Below, piece by piece: positions 29,387-37,481 of a DNA stretch of 64,000 nucleotides. The notes beneath the pieces were generated by a model that saw nothing but the letters and a program-made list of their open reading frames with translations, was not told where the DNA came from and made no database searches. Origin of the DNA: Catellatospora sp. IY07-71. GTDB taxonomy: Bacteria; Actinomycetota; Actinomycetes; Mycobacteriales; Micromonosporaceae. Within the stretch, counting starts at the first letter, position 1. Each line of letters starts with the position of its first letter. A program made the translations under genes and the position numbers. The stretch covers positions 6,378,501 to 6,442,500 of the forward strand of contig NZ_AP023360.1 in assembly GCF_018326265.1 (NCBI RefSeq), read 5' to 3'.

Positions 29387-30177
29387 GGGATCAATGATTC
29401 TCCAATCGGCGCTCTCTTCAACCGACCTTCCGGCCGTATCTGGGGACCACAGTGGACTTCCGTATGAACTGATCCGGCGCGCGCTCGGGTCGGGTTGGTC
29501 AGCCGCCACGTTCCACCAGGCGAAGGTCAGACTGACCAGATCGGAGGACAATGGCCAACACGACGCGCGCGGCGCGTCACCGTCAGGGGTAGTTGCCGCC
29601 GGGTACACGGATGAAGCCGGGTCTGGTGTCGGCGAGTTTCTGCTGCAGGTCGGCGCGGATGTTGCCGGTGGCGACGAACGTCGGGGCGTTGCATTGCATA
29701 TCGCTGAGCCACAGCGTGCGGCCGACACCGGGGTCAAGGCCAACGGCGGCACGTCGCTGGCCGGCTCGACGGTAACGTTGTCCGCATCGGCAGGAACGGC
29801 CGGCTGAGGTAGACGAGCACCAACTGGTACGAGGTCGCGCCGTCACGAACTCCGTGGCGGCGCGAGCTCGTACACCATCCGGCCACATCAATGACTCAGC
29901 GTTCCGACCGGGACGAACACGTGGCCGAGCTGGTCGCCGGCCTGCGCACCACGGGCTCGGCGGACCCGGTCGACTACGAGCTGCCGGCAGCGTTCACCCC
30001 TAACCACCACTGGCCGTGGCCGCACCTGGACGCGGCGCTGTGGAACCTGGCCGTGGTGCAGCGTGACGCCGGAGACGCCACGTGCCGGACTGGATCCGGA
30101 CGATGCGGTAACTTGCTGGCCCCGGCATCCTCCGATCCTTCTACGCGGACCAGCCGCAGGCGATGCCCCCGGCGCAC
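29387..30177. other. decayed region between the caspase island and dacA
   Basis: About 790 nt without an intact gene. It holds a fragment resembling an arabinofuranosidase and a short protein-like stretch on the plus strand, annotated separately. The rest has no natural coding composition. Confidence 0.6.
29583..29744 (-). pseudogene. fragment of an alpha-L-arabinofuranosidase-like gene
   Basis: About 53 codons reading LWLSDM ... APTF ... NIRADLQQKLADTRPGFIR followed by PGGNY. This resembles the GH51 arabinofuranosidase stretch in which RPDLAQMLADLRP-F-R-FPGGNY-like sequence surrounds the start of the barrel. It is cut off by a stop immediately after GGNYP and has no credible N-terminus, so it is a relic. 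Family assignment is from memory of the motif. Confidence 0.5.
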
Positions 30178-30283
30178 GGCGACTCCTGGGTTGCCTTGGC
30201 ATCACAGGAGTCGCCGAACGCGGGACAGGAACCGCCGGGAGGCGTCAGGCTCCGCCGGGGCGCGAGCGGCGGCGGATCGCTGA
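29891..30283 (+). pseudogene. short frame, probably a gene remnant
   Basis: A 130-codon frame whose first about 60 residues look natural (RDEHVAELVAGLRTTG ... ELPAAF ... WPWPHLDAALWNLAVVQRD) while the remainder is Arg/Thr-rich shadow sequence, as after a frameshift. No ribosome site precedes the ATG, and its end overlaps the end of dacA. No family is recognised. Confidence 0.3.
30178..30215 (-). terminator. hairpin downstream of dacA
   Basis: GGCGACTCCTG (30178-30188) pairs perfectly with CAGGAGTCGCC (30205-30215), an 11-bp stem with a 16-nt loop that can pair further. It begins 30 nt beyond the dacA stop. There is no U tract, which is common for actinobacterial terminators. Confidence 0.6.
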
Positions 30284-31453
30284 CACCACGCCGTACACCG
30301 CCGCGACCGCCGCGCCGAGCGCGAGCAGCGGCCCCACGCCCACCCCGTCGGAGGCGGCGCCGGTGGCGGTGCCCGCGGCAGCAGCAGCTGCGGCGGCTGA
30401 CGGGCTCGCGCCGGTCGCCGGCTCGCCGGGGGTGATGAGCCGGCCGACGGCGGCGTCGCGGGGCTGGGCGAAGCCCCAGTCGAGCAGCGCGGCGCCCTGC
30501 TGCCAGCCGCTGAGCGGCGCCGATTCGGCCCCGAGCAGGCTGACGACCAGGCGGCGGCCGTCGCGTTCGGCGGCGCCGACATAGGTGTGCCGGGCCAGGT
30601 CGGTGTAGCCGGTCTTGCCGCCGAGCGCACCGGCGTAGTTGAAGATGAGCAGGTTCTGGTTGCCGATCTGGAAGCCCTTGACCTTCTTGCGCGGCTGGTC
30701 CGGCACGCGCGCCTCGCGAGTCAGCGCGTAGCGCCGGAACGCCTCGTCGGCGAAGCAGGCGCGGGCGATCAGGGCCAGGTCGTAGGCGCTGGTGAACTGG
30801 CCGGGCGCGTCGAGTCCCGACGGGGTGACGGCGTGGGTCTGGTACGCGCCGAGCCGCGCCGCCTCTGCGTTCATGGCGCGTACGCCGCCCGCCGCGCCGT
30901 CGCCGTTGCCGCCGAGCCGGGCCAGCACGTTCGCGGCGTCGTTGCCGGACACCAGGATCAGCCCCAGCCACAGGTCCTCGACGGTGTAGCGGCCGCCTTC
31001 GACCAGGCCCGCGGCGGAGCTGCCGGGCTCGTAGTCGAGATCCTCGCGCGTGACGGTGACGACCTCCTTCGGGTCGAGGCGGCCGAGCAGCGCCGCCGCG
31101 AGCAGGAGTTTCTGCACGCTGGCGGGGGTGCCGTACTCGTGTGCGCCGCACGCGCCGAGCACCGCGCCGGTGTCGAGATCGGCCACGAGCCACGAGGTGG
31201 CGCTGACCTTGGGCGGTTTCGCGGCGCCGGGTGCGACGGCCAGGCCGGAGGTGGCCAGCTGGTCGCCGCCGACGGCGCGGTGCACGGGGTCGGCCGGCGG
31301 CGCGGACGCGCGGACCGCTTCGGACATGCGCGGGCCGGCCTCGCGGGGGCAGGGCAGCGTGGGCGCGTGCGCGGCCGCGGGCAGGGGTGTGGCGAGGACG
31401 GCGCTGAGCGTCGCGAGGGCGATCCGGGCCCCCGTTGGTACAAACCGGAGCAT
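30245..31453 (-). CDS. dacA: D-alanyl-D-alanine carboxypeptidase (S11 family)
   Basis: A 402-aa penicillin-binding protein of the DacA/PBP5 type that trims the terminal D-Ala from peptidoglycan stem peptides. All three active-site motifs are present: SVQK (112-115), SGN (169-171) and KTG (280-282). A signal peptide (MLRFVPTGARIALATLSAV ... AAAHA) starts the protein and a C-terminal transmembrane helix followed by an Arg-rich tail anchors it, after an Ala/Thr-rich spacer. I chose ATG 31453 over longer frames because the signal peptide starts there and a -10 box lies 7 nt upstream. It is divergent from the type VII set. Confidence 0.92.
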   Translation of the reverse strand: MLRFVPTGARIALATLSAVLATPLPAAAHAPTLPCPREAGPRMSEAVRASAPPADPVHRAVGGDQLATSGLAVAPGAAKPPKVSATSWLVADLDTGAVLGACGAHEYGTPASVQKLLLAAALLGRLDPKEVVTVTREDLDYEPGSSAAGLVEGGRYTVEDLWLGLILVSGNDAANVLARLGGNGDGAAGGVRAMNAEAARLGAYQTHAVTPSGLDAPGQFTSAYDLALIARACFADEAFRRYALTREARVPDQPRKKVKGFQIGNQNLLIFNYAGALGGKTGYTDLARHTYVGAAERDGRRLVVSLLGAESAPLSGWQQGAALLDWGFAQPRDAAVGRLITPGEPATGASPSAAAAAAAAGTATGAASDGVGVGPLLALGAAVAAVYGVVSAIRRRSRPGGA

Positions 31454-31460
31454 ATCCGGC

Positions 31461-31466
31461 ACACTA
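31461..31466 (-). promoter_or_regulatory. -10 box (TAGTGT) for dacA
   Basis: On the minus strand TAGTGT lies 7 nt before the dacA ATG, matching TANNNT and predicting a leaderless or nearly leaderless transcript. No Shine-Dalgarno is seen. Confidence 0.5.
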
Positions 31467-31597
31467 GCGAATACTTCTCGCGAGTGCCGGGCGTTCGTGA
31501 AACCGTCTCGGCTGGCCCGTCCGGCACCGTCCCGATAGGCTGCTGCCCGTCTCACTGTCCCGGGCGCTCCCAGCCCGGCCTGCGTACGGGGAATGCC

Positions 31598-31999
31598 TTG
31601 ATCGGACGTAATCTCGACGACGCCGAGGAGTGGCTGCGCACCTGGACCTCACAGGTGTCCGCGCAGGCCGAGGCGGCACAGCGCATGTCGGAGCGGGTCG
31701 CCGCGCTGACCGCGACCGCGGGCGGCGCCGACGGTGCCATCCGGGTCACCGTGACCAGCTCGGGCCAGCTCACCGCGCTGGAGCTGGACGACCGGGTGCA
31801 GCGGATGCGCGGCGCCGACCTGGCCAAGGAGATCATGCGGGTGACGCGCCTGGCGCAGAGCCGCATCACCGCGCAGGTCGCCGACGTCGTCAGGGAGACC
31901 GTCGGCACCGACACCGAGACCGGCCGCGCCGTGCTCGGCAGCTACGAGCAGCGCTTCCCGACCCCGCCGGAGGACCCGGAGCACGACCGTGGCCGGTGA
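31598..31999 (+). CDS. YbaB/EbfC-family DNA-binding protein of a type VII toxin operon
   Basis: A 133-aa protein starting at TTG (MIGRNLDDAEEWLRTW) with GGGGAA 6 nt upstream. An N-terminal helix is followed by the YbaB-like core (IRVTVTSSGQLTALELDD) and a C-terminal helix. Such proteins often head WXG/EspC-type secretion gene sets in actinomycetes, where their role is unclear (possibly chaperone-like or DNA-binding). It overlaps the next gene by 11 nt. Confidence 0.8.
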   Translation: MIGRNLDDAEEWLRTWTSQVSAQAEAAQRMSERVAALTATAGGADGAIRVTVTSSGQLTALELDDRVQRMRGADLAKEIMRVTRLAQSRITAQVADVVRETVGTDTETGRAVLGSYEQRFPTPPEDPEHDRGR

Positions 32000-32321
32000 C
32001 GACACGGTACGCATGCCGATCGACTCGGTGCGGCGGCACGCGGGCAGCATCGACACCATCGCCGACGCCGTCGAGCAGGGCGCCGACGCCGCCAACCACG
32101 TGCACCTGGGCGCGGACGCGTACGGGCAGCTCTGCCAGTTCGTCCCGTCGCTGCTGGAGCCGGTGTCCGGGGCGGCCGTGTCGGCGCTGCGCGACACCGT
32201 GAACGCGCTGCGCGACACCGCCGACAAGCTGCGCGCTGCCGCGGCCACCAGCGAGTCCACCGACGTGCGCACGTCCGGCACGGTCACCGCTACGCAGAGG
32301 ACGGTGAACCTGCCGCTATGA
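31989..32321 (+). CDS. small type VII secretion target (EspC-like)
   Basis: A 110-aa helical protein with GTG start. The pattern of two long helices separated by a short turn, plus YGQL near the middle and a Thr-rich tail, fits the EspC-like family of ESX-secreted partners. It overlaps the YbaB-like gene by 11 nt and its stop is overlapped by the toxin start (ATGA), so it is probably co-secreted with, or a secretion chaperone of, the toxin. Confidence 0.75.
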   Translation: MAGDDTVRMPIDSVRRHAGSIDTIADAVEQGADAANHVHLGADAYGQLCQFVPSLLEPVSGAAVSALRDTVNALRDTADKLRAAAATSESTDVRTSGTVTATQRTVNLPL

Positions 32322-33733
32322 CGTCGACCACCGCGAACCCCCTCATCGCGCCACGTCAGGACAGCACCCAGTGGTACACCGGCCTGGGCCTGGTCGAGGA
32401 CGTCATCGACTGCAAGAACGCCATCGAGTCCGAGGGCTGGGTCGACGACGCCATCGCGGGCCTGACCACCTCGCTGGACACGCTTGGCCTGGTCGTCGAC
32501 CCGCTCGGCTCGCTGGTGGCCTGGGGCGTGTCCTGGCTGATGGAGCACGTCCAGCCGCTGTCGGACGCGCTGGACTGGCTGGCCGGCGACCCGGACCAGA
32601 TCGCCGCGTACGCCCAGACCTGGAAGAACGTGTCGGTCAACGCCGCGCAGGCGGCCGACGCGCTGCGCGAGGCGGTGTGGCGCGACATCGCCGACTGGAC
32701 CGGCCCGGCCAGCGAATCGTTCCGCTCGCACGTGGCCGAGCAGATGCAGGCGCTGGGCGGCATCGCCGACGGCGCGGGCACGCTGGGCAACGCCACCGAG
32801 ATCTGCGGCATGCTCGTCGGGCTGGTCCGCGAGCTGGTCCGGGAGCTGATCGCCGAGTTCGTGGCGACCCTGGCCGCGCGCCTGCCGCAGTGGCTGGCCG
32901 AGGTCGGCTTCACCCTGGGCCTGGGCACGCCGGTGGTGATCGGCCAGGTCGCGGCGCTGGTGTCGAAGTGGGTGGCCCGCATCGGCAAGCTGATCACCGC
33001 GCTGCTGAACAGCTTCCGCAAGCTCACTCCCCTGCTGCGCCGCCTCGACGAGGTGATCGCGCTGCTCGGTGACCTGCTGCGCAAGGCGGGCCGGCGTGAC
33101 CCGCTGGACCCGAACGGCCCTCGCGGCCCCGACGCCGACGGCGACGGGCGCACGGACCTGCTCGACACGGACGCCGACGGCGACGGGGTGCTCGACGACC
33201 TGGACGGCGACGGGGTGCCGGACATCCCGCCGCCGATGGTGCGGGACAACCCCTGGCGCGGCGGGGACATGGACCCCCACTACCGCGGCGAGGAGCGGCC
33301 GGACGGCATCTGGGGCCCGCCGGGCGTGGACTACCTCGACGCGGCCGAACGCGAGGCGTACCGGCTGACCATCCGCGACGGCCTCGTGTACGACTCGCAG
33401 GGCCGGCTGTTCGACACCAGCAACGCCTCCTCGGTGCACGCGGGCGGCGGCGGCCGGGCCATCTTCGTGATGGACCAGAACGGCAACCTCTACGCCTCGA
33501 TGACGCAGGAGGCGGGCCGGTTCCACCACTCCAGCTTCCTCAGCGGGCAGCCGACCGCGGGCGCGGGCGAGCTGCAGGTCGTCAACGGCCAGGTGCAGAT
33601 GGTGACCGACCACAGCGGCCACTACCGGCCGGGCCGGTCACAGACCCAGCAGGTGCTGGACCAGCTCGGCGAGCAGGGTGTCACTGTGGACCCGAACACG
33701 CAGGTGGACTACTGGGCGCCGGAGGGCAGCTGA
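32318..33733 (+). CDS. WXG-type polymorphic toxin with thrombospondin-3-like repeats and IQM-like C-terminal domain
   Basis: A 471-aa protein. Residues about 80-230 are a helical WXG-type secretion region (WTGPASESF near 126) with hydrophobic helices. Residues about 271-302 contain DADGDG / DLDGDG calcium-binding thrombospondin type 3-like repeats. The C-terminal about 130 residues contain FVMDQNGNLYAS, HHSSFLSGQP (H403-H404), AGEL and SGHYRP (433-438). I recall the same HHSSFLAGG / SGHYRP pattern in the C-terminus of plant IQM (IQ-motif) proteins and in bacterial toxins. The architecture of a secretion domain plus a variable tip, followed by a small gene, is that of a contact or type VII toxin. 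Confidence 0.78.
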   Translation: MTSTTANPLIAPRQDSTQWYTGLGLVEDVIDCKNAIESEGWVDDAIAGLTTSLDTLGLVVDPLGSLVAWGVSWLMEHVQPLSDALDWLAGDPDQIAAYAQTWKNVSVNAAQAADALREAVWRDIADWTGPASESFRSHVAEQMQALGGIADGAGTLGNATEICGMLVGLVRELVRELIAEFVATLAARLPQWLAEVGFTLGLGTPVVIGQVAALVSKWVARIGKLITALLNSFRKLTPLLRRLDEVIALLGDLLRKAGRRDPLDPNGPRGPDADGDGRTDLLDTDADGDGVLDDLDGDGVPDIPPPMVRDNPWRGGDMDPHYRGEERPDGIWGPPGVDYLDAAEREAYRLTIRDGLVYDSQGRLFDTSNASSVHAGGGGRAIFVMDQNGNLYASMTQEAGRFHHSSFLSGQPTAGAGELQVVNGQVQMVTDHSGHYRPGRSQTQQVLDQLGEQGVTVDPNTQVDYWAPEGS

Positions 33734-33735
33734 AC

Positions 33736-34329
33736 ATGACCGACAACGACTGGCGCGGGCCGGTTAACCAGCTGCTGTACTGCGTGACGTTCGACCGGCA
33801 GCTCACCGGCGAGGTCGTGGACCGGGTCGCGCGCCTGGCCGTGGAGGGCGGCGCGCTGCGGCTCGGGCCGCAGGCGTACCACGACGCGGCGACCCGGGCG
33901 CTGGCCGCGGGCGCGGACCTGACCGAGCTGCCGATGGAGCACGATCAGCAGGCCCGCGCGGACTTCCTGCGCCGGTTCACGGCCCGGCTGGACGAGCTGC
34001 GGCCGTGGCCCGAGACGGGCTTCACGAAGCAGGACGTGGCACAGTGGGCGTCCTTCGCGCGGGCCGTGCCGGTCGCGCGGCTGGACGCGCCGGTCATCGA
34101 CGTGCGCAACGTGCTGCGGGAGCGGTTCGACCGGATCGGCGCCGAGGGCGAGGACCTGTACGCGCTGATCCTGCGCCTGGGCACGGGCGAGACGGTCGCG
34201 CTGCTGGGGTCGTATGCGGCCGGGCAGCGGGTGACGCTGCTGCAGCGCGATCCGGGCGACCCGGAGACGCTGCGCCGGCACTTCCAGCAGGCGACCGGGT
34301 TCCCCGCGGAGAAGATCCAGGCCCTGTGA
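33736..34329 (+). CDS. putative immunity protein for the upstream toxin
   Basis: A 197-aa soluble acidic protein beginning 2 nt after the toxin stop. No signal peptide, membrane segment or catalytic motif is seen. Its position directly behind a polymorphic toxin tip is the main reason to call it immunity. An alternative is a second effector domain or unrelated gene. Confidence 0.6.
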   Translation: MTDNDWRGPVNQLLYCVTFDRQLTGEVVDRVARLAVEGGALRLGPQAYHDAATRALAAGADLTELPMEHDQQARADFLRRFTARLDELRPWPETGFTKQDVAQWASFARAVPVARLDAPVIDVRNVLRERFDRIGAEGEDLYALILRLGTGETVALLGSYAAGQRVTLLQRDPGDPETLRRHFQQATGFPAEKIQAL

Positions 34330-34333
34330 CCGC

Positions 34334-34999
34334 TCAGCGCCGTAACAGCACCGGCGCCGCGAAGACCGTGTTGTCGACGACCAGGTCGGCACGCTCGGCG
34401 GGCCGCACCTCCGTCACGTAACGCTGCTCGCCCGGGATGTACTTCGTGCGGTAGCGGTGTTCGGCCTGCGCCGCCGAGCCCATCCAGGCCTGGTCGCGGA
34501 CGATGCCGCGGCGAAGCACCTCGTCGAAGCCGACGTGGAGGTAGATCCGCAGGTCCCAGTGCTCCCTGAGCTCCGGCCGCTGGAGGAAGGCGCCGTCGGC
34601 GAGCAGGATCGCGTCGTCGGGCGCGGTCTCGTCCGGTCGTTCGATCGGCTCGGTCCCCGGCAGGTTCATGATCGCGGACCGGTAGCGGCGGTCGCCGCCC
34701 GGCCCCAGCGGCCGCAGCAGCCGGTCGCGGATGGCCTCGTTGTCCCACGAGTCCAGGTAGTAGCTGTCGGGCGAGTCCTGCGGGTACGCCGTACGCAACG
34801 CGACGGCCCGTTTGAACCAGTCGATCCCGACCCGGATCACCGGCCGGTCCGTGGCGGCGCGGACCGCTTCGGCCAGCTCGTCGGTCAGCGTGGTCTTGCC
34901 CGCGGCCGAGCAGCCGTCGACCGCCACCCGCACCGGGTGGGGCCGGGTTACCGCGATGACCCGTGCGGCCAGCTCGGCGAGCACCTCGTGCCGGTCCAT
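34334..34999 (-). CDS. uridine kinase-like P-loop protein
   Basis: A 221-aa protein with Walker A GCSAAGKT (29-36) and the overall order of uridine kinase / phosphoribulokinase-like enzymes (VAVDG...GKTTLTDEL, IRVGIDWFKR, LLADGAFL). ATG 34999 has GGGAGGAG at ideal spacing; the frame extends to 35170 without a ribosome site. It likely phosphorylates a nucleoside or related small molecule; substrate unknown. Convergent with the immunity gene. Confidence 0.8.
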   Translation of the reverse strand: MDRHEVLAELAARVIAVTRPHPVRVAVDGCSAAGKTTLTDELAEAVRAATDRPVIRVGIDWFKRAVALRTAYPQDSPDSYYLDSWDNEAIRDRLLRPLGPGGDRRYRSAIMNLPGTEPIERPDETAPDDAILLADGAFLQRPELREHWDLRIYLHVGFDEVLRRGIVRDQAWMGSAAQAEHRYRTKYIPGEQRYVTEVRPAERADLVVDNTVFAAPVLLRR

Positions 35000-35198
35000 C
35001 GGCCCGCTCCTCCCGTCGGCGGTCTCCGACGCTGCCACAATCTGCGGTGCCGTGGTCAGCGATACGCGAACCAGCTTCTGCTGGTCACGGGTGGCCCTCT
35101 GCCGGTGACCCCGGTCCGCAGTGGCGGCAGCGGTGCCGCACGATTTGGGGTGAGGCCGGTTTCTGGGCATCCGTCATTCCGAGGATCGTGACAGATGC

Positions 35199-35669
35199 CT
35201 ACGACTCCAGGCCGCGCTCGGCGTAGATGCAACGCTGCTGAGATTTGGCGCGGAGGGCGAGGCGCAGCCGATTGACAAGGCGAGTTGGCAGGTAGTCGGC
35301 GAGATTGCTTTCATCGACAAATCGCGCGTCGACAATTTCGCCATCAGCGAAGATCATCGCAGATAAGTCAGACTCTCCCAGTTCACCACCATCGAAGATG
35401 ATGAGCATCTTGTCGCCCTCGTCCGGTGCAGGTGCCCAGTCGATAACGAGCGGCTGCCGCGCGACCGTCAGATCCTTACCCAGTTCCTCGATGATCTCGC
35501 GGCGGCAGGCCGCGAGCGGCGCTTCGCCTTCGTGGACATAGCCGCCGGGGATCTCCCAGCCCGGCTTGTAGCTCGGTTTGACCAGGAGCGGGCGGCCTGT
35601 CGCATCAACAAAGAGCGCCCCTGCGGCCAGCCGCGGGGTAGCGAACGAATTGGACTCAGGCGCGGCCAC
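35199..35669 (-). CDS. Nudix hydrolase
   Basis: A 156-aa protein with a complete Nudix box, G43-x5-E49-x7-R57-E58-x2-E61-E62-x-G64, which binds metal and hydrolyses nucleoside diphosphates linked to another group. GTG start; substrate not predictable. It lies 20 nt after the XRE regulator gene but also has its own -10 box. Confidence 0.9.
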   Translation of the reverse strand: MAAPESNSFATPRLAAGALFVDATGRPLLVKPSYKPGWEIPGGYVHEGEAPLAACRREIIEELGKDLTVARQPLVIDWAPAPDEGDKMLIIFDGGELGESDLSAMIFADGEIVDARFVDESNLADYLPTRLVNRLRLALRAKSQQRCIYAERGLES

Positions 35670-35675
35670 GGAGCC

Positions 35676-35681
35676 AGTCTA
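35676..35681 (-). promoter_or_regulatory. -10 box (TAGACT) for the Nudix gene
   Basis: TAGACT on the minus strand is exactly 6 nt before the GTG start, the same geometry as three other leaderless promoters in this window. It lies in the 20-nt gap after the XRE gene. Confidence 0.5.
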
Positions 35682-35689
35682 GTAACTGC

Positions 35690-36910
35690 TCATTGCAGCA
35701 TGTTCATGCGCTTGGCGAGCGCGAGGAGGGTCGGGGTGGGCTTAGCTCGGCCACGGCGCAGCCAGCCGGTGACAAGCTGGCGGCCGAGGAAGTGGTAGCG
35801 CACCTGCTCAGGTGCCATCTGCTCGGCGTCAAGCAGGGTCGCCTGGGCTTCTTCGTTCCGGTTCCAGCGGCTATACGCGCGAGCGACTTCGAGCGCATGG
35901 CGTACGCGGCGTTCCATGGGCATGGCAGACGTGTCGATGCGCGGCCCCAGGCCGACGGCGAACTGGATGTCGCCGAGTTCCGCCGCTGTGGCCACCCGGT
36001 GGACGGCCACGTTGGTCGGGCCGAAGGCCGTCCAGAGGTGGTTGCCGTCCCTGCCGAGACGACGGCCGGCGCTGTACGCCTCAGCGATGAAGGACCGCGT
36101 TGCGGTGCGGTCGTCAGCTCGTGCCGCCGCCATCGACCCGGCGAGGAGGAGCGTGCCGTAGATGGACAAGATCTCGCCATCGGCGGTACGCAGGCTTGAG
36201 GCGAACATGCCTGCTGCGTCCTCGGTCAGCCGGACAGCCTCTCGGTACTTTCCCGCTGATTGAAGCGCGTGCACCACGCTGCGCGTGAGCGAGCCGATGA
36301 CCGCGATGTCTTCGGTCTGCCGTGCGGTGGCGAGTCCTCGCTCGGCTGCGATCCAGGCGAGGTCTGCCTCACCGATCTTGGTCAGCTGGGTCGCGGCGAG
36401 CTGGTAGGTCAGCCCCAGGAGCCGATGCGGTTCCATGGTGCTGGGACCGACCTCCACGGCCGCCTGCGCCTGTGTCAGCAGCTCAGGCAAGCGGGCGGTG
36501 ACGTAGCCGAATCGCGATGCCTGGTATGCATCCCAGAGTTCACATACTTGTCGCGTGAGCTGGTCGATAGTCGGGGGTTCGACCGCGCCCACGGAGCGAC
36601 CGAACATCGTGATCTGGCGGTAGTCCAGCAGCGCGTCACGCAACGCCGACACGGTGCGGTGCCCGGTCTCGGACGTCCATTCAAGGAGTGACGGTTCGGC
36701 CAGCAGGTCACCAAGAGCGATATCGAGCGCATCGGCCATAGCCTTGATCACCGACAGCCGGTCGAGCTCGATCCTGTTGTTCTCGACCTTGCTGAGCCAG
36801 TCGACCGTACGCCCGACGAGACCGGCCAGGACCTCCTGCGACAGGCCGCGCCTGCGCCGATACCAGGCGACACGCTCCCCGATCGTCATGGCGCTCGTCA
36901 TCCCACGCAT
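35690..36910 (-). CDS. XRE-family regulator with helical C-terminal sensor
   Basis: A 406-aa protein. Residues about 10-65 are a Cro/CI helix-turn-helix (ERVAWYRRRRGLSQEVLAG ... SKVENNR). The remaining about 330 residues are helical and TPR-like, typical of actinomycete XRE regulators that sense a peptide or small molecule. ATG 36910 is preceded by AAGGA at 6 nt; ATG 36889 is also in frame. It is divergent from the RiPP locus, so it may regulate it; a palindrome upstream could be its operator. Confidence 0.85.
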   Translation of the reverse strand: MRGMTSAMTIGERVAWYRRRRGLSQEVLAGLVGRTVDWLSKVENNRIELDRLSVIKAMADALDIALGDLLAEPSLLEWTSETGHRTVSALRDALLDYRQITMFGRSVGAVEPPTIDQLTRQVCELWDAYQASRFGYVTARLPELLTQAQAAVEVGPSTMEPHRLLGLTYQLAATQLTKIGEADLAWIAAERGLATARQTEDIAVIGSLTRSVVHALQSAGKYREAVRLTEDAAGMFASSLRTADGEILSIYGTLLLAGSMAAARADDRTATRSFIAEAYSAGRRLGRDGNHLWTAFGPTNVAVHRVATAAELGDIQFAVGLGPRIDTSAMPMERRVRHALEVARAYSRWNRNEEAQATLLDAEQMAPEQVRYHFLGRQLVTGWLRRGRAKPTPTLLALAKRMNMLQ

Positions 36911-36941
36911 GGCTCATCCTTCGCCGAACGCGGCCGGATAC

Positions 36942-36960
36942 CCCGGAAGAATTTTCCGGG
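36942..36960. promoter_or_regulatory. 19-bp palindrome, possible XRE operator
   Basis: CCCGGAA (36942-36948) and TTCCGGG (36954-36960) form a perfect inverted repeat around GAATT, 32-50 nt upstream of the XRE gene and in the divergent region leading to the RiPP locus. Position and symmetry suggest an operator. Confidence 0.45.
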
Positions 36961-37165
36961 ATCGATCCCTCGGGTGGCCTCACCCTGTATGCATCGTCGG
37001 GCCCGAACGTCCCACTGGCAAGCCAGCGGGCACCGCGCTCGACTCGAAGCGCCTTGCGCCGTTTCCAGTCAACGGGACGGGGGTGGTGCGAGGCCAAGGC
37101 GCGCGGCGACCTCAGTTCACCGCACCGAACCTGGTCGCCGCGCGCATCCAGACCCTGGAGGATCG
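36961..37165. other. intergenic region between the XRE gene and the RiPP locus
   Basis: About 205 nt that should contain promoters for the two divergent units. No clear -10 or -35 pair stands out, and no gene is supported in it. Confidence 0.4.
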
Positions 37166-37468
37166 ATGCTGCATCACCCAGAACCGCCGCCCCGCTACCT
37201 CGTGTCGCTCACCTGCGTGCGCACTCTGCGTTCCCACCACCAACACCGCGACGAGCGAGCCGACCCCGAACTGATTCTGGAATCGTTCGCCGCCGCCGAC
37301 CTGGCGGCCGCAACGCAGGTCTTCAACGCCCTGTGCGGTCTCCCCATGGTCAAGGCCGGCCGCCAACGCGCCAAGATCGTCCAACTCGCCAGCAGTGACA
37401 CGCTTCGGACCACTCAATGGGATGCACCACTCCTCACCTCAGCAGCACGACCCCGCCTGAATGCCTGA
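37166..37468 (+). CDS. small hypothetical protein ahead of the radical SAM gene
   Basis: A 100-aa protein starting at an ATG with GGAGG 4 nt upstream. It is His/Arg-rich at the N-terminus and helical in the middle (ELILESFAAADLAAATQVFNAL). It ends 13 nt before the radical SAM start, so the two are likely co-transcribed. Not recognised; it might be a recognition or accessory protein. Confidence 0.6.
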   Translation: MLHHPEPPPRYLVSLTCVRTLRSHHQHRDERADPELILESFAAADLAAATQVFNALCGLPMVKAGRQRAKIVQLASSDTLRTTQWDAPLLTSAARPRLNA

Positions 37469-37481
37469 TCCGGAGGTCGGC

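Noticed and set aside
29389..29752. N-terminal extension of the minus-strand TPR-CHAT gene
   Set aside because: About 120 residues of Ser/Pro/Ala/Arg-rich non-protein-like sequence; part overlaps the arabinofuranosidase relic in another frame.
30587..31597. Long plus-strand extension of the YbaB-like frame
   Set aside because: Antisense to dacA, which has all three active-site motifs; a good ribosome site sets the YbaB-like start at 31598.
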